Below are positions 1 through 12,949 of a DNA stretch of 64,000 nt, in pieces. This DNA is from Neckera pumila (lineage: Eukaryota; Streptophyta; Bryopsida; Hypnales; Neckeraceae). Location of the stretch: assembly GCA_963969595.1 (NCBI GenBank), contig OZ018408.1:45385022-45449021 (forward strand). Direction: 5' to 3'. Under the pieces are notes generated by a model, which was given only the letters and a program-made list of their open reading frames with translations, did no database searches and was not told the DNA's origin. Numbering within the stretch: position 1 is the first letter of the stretch; each line of letters starts with the position of its first letter. A program made the position numbers and the translations under genes.

Positions 1-1784
1 ATGCTATAATTTTTCAATCCATAAGGACAAATGAACTTATTAATAAATGTTTCCAATACATTTTCAATTCCTTAGTCTGCTACACTTTTGTATGGTTAAA
101 GTTCACAAAAAAGTTTTTATTTTCAATTTTGGGCAATGCACTAAAATATCGCAATTATGAGAATTTCTCTTAAGAAACACCCCTTGTCCTTTAGAAATTA
201 ATTATTTAGAGGTTAAGATAACTACACCTTATTTTGACGTGTTTCTAAAACTAAGCTCTATAGATTCTTGCCTAATATTTGCAATATGGATTCATATGTG
301 ATTAGAATTGATTCTGTATCAACCTATCTTCATCACTTTGACCAATGGCATCAAGTGATGAGACAAACAACCACAATAGGACCACGGTGGGGACTTGTAG
401 ACTATGAGGCCTAACAACTTATAAATGGACCTTTCATACAAGATTTGGCATTTTGTATAGAGAATGTTCTAATTCCTTCAACACATGAACATCACTAATT
501 CTTGTGTATCATTCTTTCCTGTTTTCATAAATAATTATATTCATGTATATCCTTAAATGTTTCCAATAAATAATAATTGAGTGTAGTTTTCTGTTGAAAA
601 TATCCATCATTCATTGATTAGATGGTTGAACATTTAGTAGTAAAATATAGAATTGAAGCCTAAATGCATCACTTTTTATTTTATTTTTTATAAAAAAGTA
701 GAGAACTAAAATAATAATAATAAACTTATATGGTTAACCAAATAAATTGACAAATAAAAATGTTTCCAAAAGCAACAACATCAATAGAAATTTCCTAAGA
801 GAAGAAAAAAGGAAAACTTTAACTTTAAACCCTTAAATTATTTGTTTGTTTTTGTCATAAAAATAGCTTGTAATTATCAAATTATATTCAATTTTCAAGT
901 GTTAAATCCAAATTGTAGGACTTGAAGGCTTTTGAGGTTTCCTTAATGAACAAAACCCTCAAAATATATTAATTTGTAGATAAAAGCAATTTAGGAGATT
1001 GTAATGATTAAACAAAGGAGTTCTTGTTTTTACTTGAGTTTTCTATTGGCTTGTGCCAAATTGTTGAATGACATGTATGTTAGGAATTCAAACTTTTACT
1101 AAATTTACAAGTTAAAAGGTTTCAGGACCGACATATAGAAACTCATGTTTTTCATTAAATTTTCAATTTCAAACTCTATAAGGTTGACTTGAAACATTTA
1201 TAGTGAGTTCTAAAAATTCAACAAGAAATAGAATATATAATATATTTTCTCAAGATAATTAAATATATAAAGAAAAATTAATTAAAATTCTTGGGATACA
1301 TATGTATTAACAAAAAGTTGAAAAAATTGTGCCCAAACCAATGCTTTGTAGAATTGCAGTCAACACACTTATGTTTGGAATTTAAAAAGATAAATGTTAT
1401 ATAAAAAGAAAGCTTACACATTTTCCACATGAGAAACTACTAAAAAAATAAATTAAAATGTAACTAAGGTATGTGTGCCATCTTTAAAAAGAACCAAACA
1501 TTACCTCCAAACAACCAAAAGATCATATTTTAAAGAGAAAAAAAAGTAGGAGCAAAGTGTAAAATAAGTTACTATTCCAGTTGCTTACTTAGTAATCAAT
1601 ATAAAAATTTACTCATAAAAATAACTTTGGATACTGTGTATTTATGAGTGAAATGCTTTCTTTTCAAGTGTTCACTCCCCATATTGAAATTCATAAAATT
1701 AATGTCACTTAAAATCAATTGGAAAAAATGCAAAACAATGTATAATTGTTTTGACCATCATTTTATTAATTCATTGTTGTTGTC
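1..1784. other. AT-rich intergenic stretch, no gene seen
   Basis: Long A/T runs and stop codons in every frame. I see no coding signal, RNA gene or paired terminal repeat here. Confidence 0.6.
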
Positions 1785-1788
1785 TTAA

Positions 1789-2602
1789 CCCCTAACTACC
1801 TGAGGGACCAAATATGGTCGCTCCAAAATTTCAGGCTCGTTTGGGCATGGGCAGTTAAATTCCTTTGACCTGTTAAATTTTTTTTACGGGCAGTATTGAA
1901 GGTTAACTATTGGAAATTTTTATTTTTCACTAAAAAAGGTAAATTTTTTATTTTTGAGAGGTCCTCAAAGGCATATATGTATCATTAGTGGAAGAGTAAA
2001 GCTTGCAAATTTTACTTGATTCCCCGGCTTTGAAAAAAGCTTGCCAGTTTCATTTGATTTGAGATCTAAAAAGTTGTATTTATCCATTTGCTTTGAGAAT
2101 GGTCCCAATGGAAAGAGTAAAGTGTTTTCATGATTTTCATTGTTGAAAATTTAAACATGCAAGTATTGATTTGGAGTTATCTACAATTTCTACTTATAAA
2201 ATAAAATTGCATTTCAACAACTACAAGGTAGATTGTGTAATGAGTTTGATAGCTCTTCATTTGAACTTAAGTTTTTTAGAAGTTCAGTTTAGTGTGCTAA
2301 TGCAATTTCAAATTGTTCATGTCACATCCAACGCCAAAAAACTCTTATATGCAAATTTCTCAAACATTGTGGGAAGGGGCAGCATATTAAAAATAGGATA
2401 CTTACATTTCTCTTGTTATAATCTCACAACTCCTATGCAATTTTACACTCAAAATTGGTTAGCACACTAATAAGCAAGCTCTCTAAACATTTACATGGTT
2501 AGATTTTGAAAAACAAACAATTTGCTTCATTGGAGATAACTATAAGCTCGTGCTCTTTTTTCAAAGGAAAAATACACTTGGAAAGGCTTAGGCACTTAGG
2601 GG
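1789..2602. mobile_element. TTAA-flanked piggyBac-like non-autonomous element (group A)
   Basis: The left end reads TTAA then CCCCTAACTACC. The right end reads GGCACTTAGGGG then TTAA. The ends are inverted relatives of the CCCCTAAAGG type used by the other TTAA elements in this window. The interior is AT-rich with no transposase reading frame, so it is non-autonomous. The match between the two ends is short, so the pairing is less certain than for groups B to E. Confidence 0.5.
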
Positions 2603-3390
2603 TTAACAACGGGTGCTACCTAAGCCATTCCAGAGGTGCATGTAAACAAAAGCCCCCTATTTTGTGCCGTGTTGAATCTATGTTCTTTACTTCTACTAGC
2701 TAAATTTGGGACCTTTGGTTGCAAATATGAATTCAAAATTTGCAATTTATCATGTGTGGCAAATAAAAAATTTCAGTTTTTTCCTAGATGGCCAAGTGAA
2801 GGGTCAGTTCACCCCGGCCTTTTGAAGTAACACTAATTCCTAAAGGTCTTCTAGGGTTTATATCCTACTACATCGTGTTGGTTGCATATGGTCTAATGCG
2901 AAAAATCTGTAGGTGGAATGAGTTGGAGTTTTGCAAATCAATTTTGATTAATTGGATATAAGATAAAATAGCTCATTGTGGTCAGATGACCCATAGTCAA
3001 CACCTAGGGAATGGCCCCATAATGATTTTTTTCAATAAAGTAGGAACACCCATTCCCTCTACGTCCCAAAACCTATTTCCTTTGTCTTCCCCCTAGCCTA
3101 ATCTGCCCATTAAATGTCTAAACTCCAACCGCCAGGTGGTTTTGCAGCCTTTGGATTCTCTATGATTTGTGTTTGGAAATGGGGCCACTGAACATAGATT
3201 TAGGGTGCTTTTCCTTTTTGCACTCTGAACAAGAATTCTAAAGACATATTTTAGAATTCAAGAGTTTTTTTTTTATCTTACACTCTCCCATTTGCCTTCC
3301 TTTATGCCTATTTGTTTTCTACACCAGCTTCATGCTCTGTTCCACATAGCTTAAACGAACAGTTATGGGTGCTCCCACCTTATGTGAAAT

Positions 3391-3790
3391 TTGGGCCACA
3401 ATATATGCCTTTGATGACAGTCATGAGTGATTAGTGGCCTCATTAGGAACTTCCAACTTTCTAGTGTAAATTCATTGTAAGCCATTGACTTTTAAGCCTT
3501 CCATATTAGAAAGCATTATAATTGCTTTGGGTGAATAAGATGAGTATTATGGATTCAGATTTTGTTGGTTTTGGAGTAGTCTACAGACTCTTGTGGAGCA
3601 TCATGCATTGAGCACTTCAAAAATTCATAGCAAATTCATACTTTGTCAAAAAAAATTATAATTTCAATTGCTCTCATTGTTTCTCACACTTATCTTTATG
3701 TAAGAAAAAACTTGAAGAATTTCAACAATTGCATGAGGTCAAACTCCTAATTCTGACCACAATGAGTTGTTTTACCTTAATGGGAAAGAT
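3391..3790 (+). repeat. Direct repeat, copy 1
   Basis: Shares long similar blocks, in the same order and orientation, with 4109-4480. One block is around ATGGATTCAGATTTT. Another is around CTCCTAATTCTGACC. The copies differ by many substitutions and small indels, so the duplication is old. No coding function is apparent. Confidence 0.6.
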
Positions 3791-4108
3791 GACATTGAGG
3801 AAAAATTGCAAGCACTTCAAACTGTGAATCCAATGAATGCAACAAACATTTTACATTTGATGAATTTTTTTACTAAGAGCACAATATCTATAATATTCAA
3901 AGATAGGATCTAGCTTCATTTGTTTCAAAAAAGAAAAGAAATACTTTACTCCTTTTGCAATGAAACCTGTTTTTTCATTTGTTTCAAAAGAAAAGAAAAG
4001 AAAAAAAGAAAAGAAAGAAGATAGGATCTCTGTAAACATAAGTTAAGGTAAATGATCCCATTGCGGTCAAATGACTCATGATGGACACCTAATGACCCCA
4101 TTGTGGAT

Positions 4109-4480
4109 TTTTAGACCACAATCAATGCTTTACATGGTAGTTATGGAGTAATTAGTGACCTCAATAGGTACTTCCAACTTTTCAGTGTAAAATTCTTTGT
4201 AAAAATTGATTTTTTAGATCTCCCATGTTTGAAAGTGTTGTGACTACATTGGGTAGGAAGATGACCATATTGGATTCAGATTTTATTGATCATGAAGTAG
4301 CCTACAAACTCCTATGGGTTGATCACTTCAAAAATTCAGAATTAATTCATACTTGGTCCAAAAAATATAATTTCAAATGCCCTCACTGTCTCTCACACTT
4401 ATCTTTGTGTGGGAAAAAATTTGAAAAATTTCAGCAATGGCATGTATGCACACTCCTAATTCTGACCGCAATGGGGTCTT
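4109..4480 (+). repeat. Direct repeat, copy 2
   Basis: Second copy of the block at 3391-3790. A 101-codon open frame over 4225-4530 lies inside it. The first copy does not keep that frame open, so it is unlikely to be a gene. Confidence 0.6.
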
Positions 4481-5168
4481 TTACCTTAGTTGGTAAAAAC
4501 ATTCACCGAATGGAGACTAAAAACTTATAGCACGATTTATAAATCAATTACTGTGGTTTACAGTACATATCATTATTAGTGTTGCATTGAGGTACAACAT
4601 GCAATCAAATGTCAATTCTGTCCTTCAAGCCAGAGTCAGACTTGAGATGGGCATCACAGAGTCACATGATTATTTCAAGGAAAAGCACTTACTTTCTAGA
4701 AATTCAAAAAAACAGGATTTGGACGGTGACGCCGCCCTGCAAAAAGGCCGCCGTGCACCAAGCAAGACCGACTTGTTGGGCATAACTTAAATAACAGAAC
4801 TTGGGCACACTCAGACGGAGAGTGTGGGTGTGTCTTTTGATGTCATTCCCTTGTGCTGATGGAATACTTCTGTCCCTGCAATCTGTCCTGGCTGTGCCCA
4901 GACAGGAGAATCCGCTGGATTTGAATGGGGCTGGTGTTCTGGTCAAAAGAATTTTTCTTAAAAAACTTAGAATTTTTTTATATAAGGTATGGTAGGAGGC
5001 TGTAAAACAGAGCAGGCATTAAGAATGGACCCTATAAATGGTTGTGAAATGGACATGAATTGGTTCTGAAATTGACCAATATTGTCATTGAATGAATCAA
5101 GAAAAAAACCCGTTATTAATTGCAAGAGTCAATCATTCTCTTTGCTTTCCCATTTCTTATTTAGAACT

Positions 5169-5400
5169 AGTGTGCCCTGTGTGGTTGCCACTGTCAAAAT
5201 AAAAGTAAAAGTAATTTTCTAATTTTTTGATTCATTAAAACTTCAAAATTCAATAACTTTCACACCATACATCGAAACGCCACAAAACCAAGCCCGTGCA
5301 CCCCTCCTCGCTAAGGGCTTTCCAACGGTACCAAGCACACGGGTGGGAGACGCATGGTCCAAGAGATCTCAAGGTCACAAACAAAACAAACAAAAAACAA
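5169..5400 (+). repeat. Dispersed repeat, copy 1 (others about 9000-9225 and 51258-51480)
   Basis: Blocks such as AGGGCTTTCCAACGGTAC and TTCAATAACTTTCACA recur in the same order at about 9000-9225. A more diverged, inverted relative lies at about 51258-51480. All three copies are non-coding. The ends are not resolved, so I cannot name the family. Confidence 0.55.
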
Positions 5401-6194
5401 ATTTAAGGTATGGATTCTAAGTGAACCGTTGATGAAAGACATAGGCTCACAAATAGGGACCTACGACCCAACTCATTGAAAATTCATATGTAGCTCAAAA
5501 ATGCTCGGAAAAATATGAAACCACTTGGGTTAGATTCCTCATCAATTTCTCTTTGTCTTAAAAATGAGCTAAAATATTCCCGTCCAAGGAAATACATGAA
5601 AAAGGCGGACTAGCCCTTCAGTGTTCCATTTCTGAGCCTCCTACGTTAGAAGGACACTACGGTCCTCCGTGACCAAAATACCCTACGAGTAGGTCAGATT
5701 AAGCATAAATTAAGTCATTCTTGTAAAAAAGTGCTACAAGTCATCTTGTGAATGGTGAACAGTGAAGCGGACCAATGAGAATCTAACCAAGAAATTTAAT
5801 TTTGGCACTTGAGTCCCAAATCATACTTTCACCTAAGGTAAGGTAGCTAATCCATTTTTGATCGCCTCATTGATTTCCAATCTATAGACTGTTGTCTTTC
5901 CTTGAATTTGTGGCTTAGTTCCCAGAGCAGTTGCGGCGCATTATGATTGGTTGCAAGGCAGTAAATATTGCAACTAGCCGTTGGTCAATTTTGCAATCAA
6001 CTTATGGTTAGAAATAGAAAGGTCTATATCACCATTATAGGTCAAAGAAAATCTCCTATTAAAAAATTTGTAGTAATTACATTTTGTATAATAAAATTCT
6101 AAAAAAATAAACAATCTTTCTGAACTCAATTTTCATACATGAAAAATCTTCCGCACTCAATAAACCTACGCTCCAAATATGAGTAGTTGCTTAA

Positions 6195-6748
6195 CCCCTA
6201 CAGGACCAAAAGGGTGTCTAAATTCCAAAGCTGTGAAGATATATTATAAATTGCAATTTAGAAGAATATTTTAATGATGACTCTCAAACAATAGTTGTAT
6301 AATGCTATTTATAGATCACATCCATATTATATACATACCAATAGTTTTCAATAAAATTTGAAGCTAGAAGTTGGAAATTCTTTCTAAAATCAATTGTAGA
6401 TTGAACATTTATGATTTTTAAAAGATTTTTTTTCCTATAAGTTCAAAATATTGAGTTCTAATTATAGTAATTTTTGAAGTTTTTATTTGATTTTTTTATT
6501 CGAGTCCTATTTGAAGGGCCATTTTTTGAACTGAAGAAATTACTTTTTGAGGCTAGACCTCCCAATACCTTTTGAATTATAGAATATCTGCAAAGCAAAA
6601 TCTTCATAATCTGAACCGCACAAATATTAAAGAACTAATGTAGGAATCATAAAAAAGAAATGATGAATGAAAAAACACATTTTGATGAGTTTGGGACGTG
6701 TTTCCATTCATTCATTGTTCAAAATCTGCACTCATGGTCCTTAAGGGA
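6195..6748 (+). mobile_element. TTAA-flanked piggyBac-like element (group B, copy 1)
   Basis: TTAA at 6191-6194 is followed by CCCCTACAGGACC. The right end GGTCCTTAAGGGA is followed by TTAA at 6749-6752. The element is 554 bp and has no reading frame. An inverted copy lies at 29515-30067. The matching ends are swapped there, as expected for the opposite orientation. Shared interior blocks include the TGAGTTTGGGA segment at about 6684. Confidence 0.75.
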
Positions 6749-6752
6749 TTAA

Positions 6753-9435
6753 ATGGTTGGAAATGAGTTTGGCTACATTAGTCACAAAAAAAAAAAAAAA
6801 TACTTGGATTATTGGATCACTGGGCTGCACTGCAGTTGGTGCTCATTTTCCATGTGATTTTAGCATGAAAAGCTCCCAATGGTTCTGGGCATTTCAGTGA
6901 TTCTCCTCCCCGCCCATGTCTGATCACCATGATCTCATGTATGTCAGACATGTGACTGAAGGGGATCTTTAGCCCTCGGTTTGGCTATTAATTAGTGTGG
7001 GACATACTAAATTTCCCTTAAAATGCATGAATCTATCCCCATCTCCATGCTACTTGCAAATTTCCAGTGCATTGGTTTTCAATTTCTTTTCCAAAAAAAG
7101 TGATTATGTGGGTCACAAAAAAGTGAAAAAAACATTTCAGAGAATGTTTTTTTCAGGTCCAGTGGAAACACCCAAAAACATCAAAATAAGGAATTCCGTA
7201 TACTTGGAGGCACCATTTCAAAAATTAAAATTTATGTGGTAAAATCATGAATCATGAGAGAAAATCATGAATTTTCCAAAAAAAAAAGAAGATTTTTCGG
7301 ACTTGGCATGTATTTTTCAAAGTTGTAGTCCCCTAGACCACTGGAACCATCTTGTAGGTGGACCTAAATCTGAATTATGACAAATTCAGCACTTATCCAA
7401 TTATAGTGAAGAGTGGAGAAAACTTTATGACACATTCAATGGAAGTTTAAGGATGATCCATCTAGGAACAAAGATTAGGTACAGGGACGCTATTAGGTGT
7501 TTCTACCTTAAGTGTGTCAATTGAGAATGTACAAAATGTCACTCTAGAGAAGAAAAGAGTTTTAAAATAAATAAATAAATAAATAAACAACTGTGGAGGG
7601 CTTATTTATTTATCTATTTATGTAAAATTCAAAGTTTATTCCAAAAATCAACCGAAGAACAAACAGTAGAAGCCCAGGACATAACTATGGATTGTTGAGA
7701 GCATCTCCACCCGTTCGTGCCCCTTTTGATGCGCCAGACGATGGGTGGCGAGTACTAAGGTAGATCAACCTATTACCACCCCGATTTGCAATTTGACTAT
7801 CTCTGGGCCAATTCCATGAGAGATATATATTTTTTAGAGGTGTGCGCATGTTTCATGAATCAAATCCAAGTGCAATTATAATTTTTTGATCAAAATTGTA
7901 ATTTTTGTGAATTTTTGAAGTGTTCAACCCTAAATTACTAAAGCGCCCATGACTAGGGTCATAAACGCCCTAATAACAACCCATAACCACCTTCTTGTGT
8001 CCTTATAAGCATCTAGGTATTTACCAATTAGCTATTGCCACATTACCCTAAATGACATAAATGCACTGATTTTGTCAGATTCTCAGATAGAATTGGCTCA
8101 ATTCTGGACAGATTTGAATGGTGGAATGGGTGGAAATGGGGCCAAAAATAGGGTGGCGGAAATGGGTTGGAGACAAAATTAGGCTGGTCTACCTTAGTGG
8201 TGTGGAAGGGGCCAGGGAGCTCCTGCACCCCAAGAGCACCCTCCTCAGTCCTCAGGCTGTTTAGAGGCGCAGGGTGGGAGATGAGTGCTAAACATTGAAG
8301 ACCCACCAATTCAAGCAGGTCGTGTTTGAGAAAACTGTAAGTTTTTTCCCCCTTGGATGCTGAAACTTGTCAATACCGTGCTGTAAGTCAACCTTGTGAG
8401 GCACGGGAAGTTCCAGTGTCGCAATGAAAATGTGAAGTGACCTGTGTTGAAAAGGGCTCCAAGAAGGGCTCCAACTGATGGGGATGGCAAAAGTCTTCCG
8501 ACCCACAAACTGAACTGAACCCCCAAGACAACACCAGAATTACATACATGAATGAAATGATCCCTGGAATATACTTGGTAAGTCTGCATGGCATGGATAT
8601 GACCACCCGGACCATGATGGTACGGGGGGATTCCGAGGCCCAGCACCTCCTTGAGTTCCTAGCCCTGATTCCTTGTGAACAGGGGTTCACTTTTGTGCAC
8701 ATCTCATACTGATGGACCCTCCCACAAATGGCATAATTCCAACCATGATCTTCAAACATCCATGGTTGCCTTTATTTGAGTCAAAAACAAAAAACAAAAA
8801 CAAAAAATACATCCATGGTTGGTCAGGGCTAGATCACATCTGGTCTTGTGGACCCTCCTAGGATGGCACAACCTTCAAATTTCCCAATTGAATTTGTGGA
8901 TAAAATGAAAAAACATTTTTCATGTATTGTACTTTGTACCTACACTAAATAGTGAAATTAGGTTGCAACCCTTACTGATTTCTTGACGTTTTACACTATA
9001 CTAGTGTGTCCTATGCAGTTGTCATAGTCAAAATAAAAACTACAAGTAAGTTTCTAATATTTTGATTTGTAAAAACTTCGAAATTCAATAACTTTCACAT
9101 TGTAGGTCCAAACGTCAAAAAACAAAGCCCATGCACCCCTTCATGCCGAGGGCTTTCCAACGGTACTAAGAATGCAACTGAGGGACGCACAGTTTAGAAG
9201 ATCTCAACATAACAAACAAAACAAAACAAAACAAATAGCCTAATTTAAGGTAGGGTGATAAATGTTTATTGTTATTGTATTGTACAAAGATGCAGTAATT
9301 TTCATCAATCCAAAACGATGCGTGTGGCATAGGTTGGTGCACCGGTTTGGAACCTAGTTCACACAGTCGCTTGTGCTTCTATGTGGACAAGTGGTGAGTT
9401 ACAAGGTAATTTTTTTAGATAAGGCAACCTCAATC
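6753..9435. other. Intergenic region, no recognised gene
   Basis: Holds an (AAAT)n microsatellite near 7566-7590, a solo GAGCATCTCCA end near 7699, and a GC-moderate patch (8040-8760). That patch has overlapping minus-strand open frames (up to 123 codons), none of which resembles a known protein. A solo end of the TACACAAAATAGTG element lies near 8940-8970. A copy of the dispersed repeat lies at 9000-9225. Confidence 0.45.
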
Positions 9436-9439
9436 TTAA

Positions 9440-10360
9440 CCCCTAAACTCCCATTGTCCCCTTGGGGAACAAAATGGATTTCAGGCAGGCCACTACAGCT
9501 TCAATATTCATCATTTTTCTTAAACTTTTTGTGAATATAGAAAAATACATTAGCTTTATGAGAATATAATTTTTATTTCAATTGGTGCCCGGGAACATTA
9601 GTCGTGGCACAAAAGGTCCTTTTTTCAGTGCGACGGGCAAAGATTTTTTCACAAAAAAAACTTTGAAAAAAACTTTAATTTTTTTATTCTCATAGATTGT
9701 AATTTTATCTATATGGGAAGCTTTGATTTATTCCATTTGGATTTGTTATGCGAAAGTTATGGACAATCATAACTTTTTGGGCAATTAGAGTATCTTCTTG
9801 AAAAAATAACTTGTAGGATTCATTTCTGAATGCAATTTTCACAATTTTTCAAAATAAAATGTTTGACAAGGTTAAGTTTGCTTGCTAAAACAATCTCACC
9901 ATTGGAATTATAGTGGTTTAATCCCATCTTAGAGCTATTGACAATTTAGTTTTTCTTTCAATCTTGGACCTACTTCTACTTAACAGTTTTTTAAAGAATG
10001 AAAATCAAGTGTATTTTTTTTGAATTTTTTAATCCTAGATTCTCAACTTAATTCTTCAACCTAAGAAAAATTAACTCAAAGTTTGTAGTGCAATTTGTTT
10101 TACAAATGGCGGTCAAAGTCATCTGAAATTGCAAGTTAGTGTTCAAGAAAATAATTTTATCCAAATTTGAATGCTAATATCTTCTAATATGTATGGTCAA
10201 ACTTTATAAAAATTCTATCACATGATTTAAGAAAAGTTAAGTACATAATCCTACGGTTAGATTCTAAAAATAATTTTTTTTCTCTTTTCTTAGATGAACT
10301 TAGCAGAATTGGCAGTTTTGAGTTTATCTTGACAAAAAAATGGCTTTAGGACTTTTGAGG
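9440..10360 (+). mobile_element. TTAA-flanked piggyBac-like element (group C, copy 1)
   Basis: TTAA at 9436-9439 then CCCCTAAACTCCC. The right end is ...TTTAGGACTTTTGAGG then TTAA at 10361-10364. The interior aligns in order with 52125-53018, for example the blocks around GGTGCCCGGGAAC and TTGATTTATTCCATTTGG. Non-coding, 921 bp. The right terminus is more diverged than in copy 2. Confidence 0.7.
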
Positions 10361-10364
10361 TTAA

Positions 10365-12945
10365 AGCAACCTAGTTTCACTATTCTATATATTTTAGTTA
10401 GTTTTATGCTTTGTGACCATTTAGGCCCAACTAATTTAGGTAGTACAGTCTTTGACAATTTCTAAAGTGAATAATTTTTTTTCAAAATTGATCACATAGT
10501 AGTAAATTTTAACATTATAATTTACAAGAAGAATGAAGTCTGAAGAGGGCTCTAAATTTGGACCAAAAATGATTCTATAATTTATGAAAAAAAAATTGCA
10601 ATCCTAGCTAGTCAAATTTTGGCCAATAGGGATTGCAACTATTAAATTATTGATTTTTGATTTTTGATTTGAAAAAAAGATATTGTTTCTAAATTAAAAA
10701 AAAATTCGGTAGGTGACATTACTACTAGTTTAGTTTTGCAATCTTCTTAAGGCCACATTTTCTTTAAAATGTTCTTGTGTTTTTCCCTAAGATGAAATGT
10801 TTGGAGTTATGCATTCCAAGTCCAAAAGGCAATATGATCTATTCCTAGCAGTGGTATGATTTGTATGAGTGGTAGAATCTTTTTACACCTAATAATAGGC
10901 TATTTTCATGGCTATTTTAAAACAGACTCCATCAAAAATTCTTAAAATGTACATCGTCTGGTCACAACAATCTCAAATCAATTTTCAATATTCTTATTTT
11001 TGTCCTTTTGAAATTCAAAGATTATTTATATTGAGTCCCAAAAATGCATTCTATAAGAATTTTTAAGTCCTCTTTTGATTAAATAAGATCAAACAAAAAA
11101 ATAATTGACTTTTTTAAAATATTTGATCTTCTACAAAATTAGAGTTAATCTCTTGAACAAGAGTAGTTTCTTCATTCTTACAAACACTCTAATTAGACCT
11201 TGGTGATTGAACTTGAGAATTGAACAAAACTTACCCTCTGACATTGCCAACAATGTATTGTCTTCTCAATATGTAAAATGTTAATATAATTGAAATGTGT
11301 TTTTGGGCCCCAAAGATGGATGAATGTAGAAAGACAATGCTTCACCAAAATATTAGTGAAAACCATCTTGGCACTTTATCAAAAGTAAAAAAGTGGTGAT
11401 CACTTGTAGAATCAAGGTATACATAAATTAGAGAAATGACTACAAGAAGACCCACCACTATTCAAATTTGTAGTTTCCGTTCTTCCAAATCTCATTTTTG
11501 TAGTTTGCATGATCCAAGCTTCTTCTAATGTAGTGACCATCAAATTTAAAACTAGAGACTTTGAAATAACAAAGAGGTTTAAAAAATATCAATCACTAAA
11601 ATTCAATATTAAGAAGTTTTTACATTTTTCCTCGAGCGGGTGGAAGAAGCAAATACTTCTTCAACTCTGAGGAGGGCTTAATTCCTTCAAGCCTAAGGAG
11701 GCCCTACCTATAAAACCACCTCTAAACTATTGTTTTTCAAAATAGTTTATAATTATTTTAAAACCATTTTCTTGAAATCTAACCATAGGATCTTGGTGAC
11801 TATTATCAGATTTATTTAGTGAACTCTTCAATTTTCAAAAAAATTGACTATACAAATTTTGTGATTTTTATAGTTAATGTTCAATTTTAGAACAAAAAAC
11901 AATTTTTTTCTTAGGCAAAATGGCTTCTAGGTGCCATATCTCAAAAACTTTTCAAAAGAAAAGTTTTTCATTTTTGACCAAATGCAAATATGATTAGTTG
12001 AAGACATGTCAATTTTCACAAGAATTGGAGCAATATATGATTACTTTCAAAGCGTTGTAACCAATCAGGGTACTATAGAAAAGCAAAAATTTTACGTGAC
12101 CACGACCATCAACTATATATTCCAACCAAAGACCCCTGGCCGACTAGCCCTACCCATTGAATATATATTCTTGGAATGAACTCTCATTGGGTAGATCTCT
12201 CTTCCAAGATAAGTTGTACTAAACATTTTTCAAGAGTGTGAAGTTAAAAAATCACCCCAAGGCAGAGCTTTTGTCCAAATCAATTTTTTTTACTCTAGCT
12301 ATGGAAAGATAACTTGAAGAACTATGTGGAAAAAATATAAAATTTCAAAAAAGTATTTTTAGAAGATCCAGGAAGACCCTAGAATGATTGTGTGGGCCTT
12401 CAGGGGTTAAGGTAACTAAGTCCATCGTGGATAGCAACACCATTTCAATTTTGCCCACAATAGACTTGCTCCCATTAGTGTCCATAATGATCCAAATTAC
12501 CCAAATACTAAGGGTGACCTAAACATAAAGGACTAGGTAATATGAAAATAGAGTCTTGTTATGAGAAAGAATGTGCGAAGCAACAAGAGTTGCAAGGGAT
12601 GCTATTTCTCATAACAAGACTCTACTTCCAAAGCATTTGAAAATTGCAAAGTTCTTTTCTTTCTTCTTCTAGTTGAAATTAAAGAAAATTGACAAGCTTT
12701 TCAAAAATTGCATTTGCATTTGCATTTGAAAAATAGGACAATTCTACATACACACACGCCAACAAAGAAAAAGAGGTGCTCCCCTAGGTGGAGGCTATGT
12801 TTGGGAAGAACCAACGGCTAGTTCAAAATTTAGCTGGTGGAATTGGGAAAAAAACCCGATTGTAATTTTGAAACATTGGCAAAAAGATAGTGAAAAAATT
12901 CATAAAATTTATATTTTGAATAAAAAAATAGAGAAAATAAACAAA
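10365..12945. other. AT-rich intergenic stretch, no gene seen
   Basis: No open frame of note. A solo TTAA-type right end (GGCCTTCAGGGG then TTAA at 12407-12410) is present, without a convincing left partner. Confidence 0.55.
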
Positions 12946-12949
12946 CTCT

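Larger units (their letters stand above)
2607..6190. other. Intergenic region rich in degenerate repeats
   Basis: No convincing gene. The region holds a diverged direct duplication (3391-3790 and 4109-4480), one copy of a dispersed repeat (5169-5400), and a slightly GC-richer patch at 4700-4950 whose short reading frames resemble nothing I know. The part at about 2700-2790 is an inverted relative of about 57725-57830. Confidence 0.5.

Noticed and set aside
8388..8759. 123-codon minus open frame with neighbours
   Set aside because: Three overlapping frames are open at once, none has recognisable motifs, and no splice partners were found.
11682..12406. A further TTAA element ending GGCCTTCAGGGG-TTAA
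   Set aside because: The only candidate left end (TTCCTTCAAGCC after TTAA at 11678) matches the inverse of the right end poorly, so only the right end is noted.
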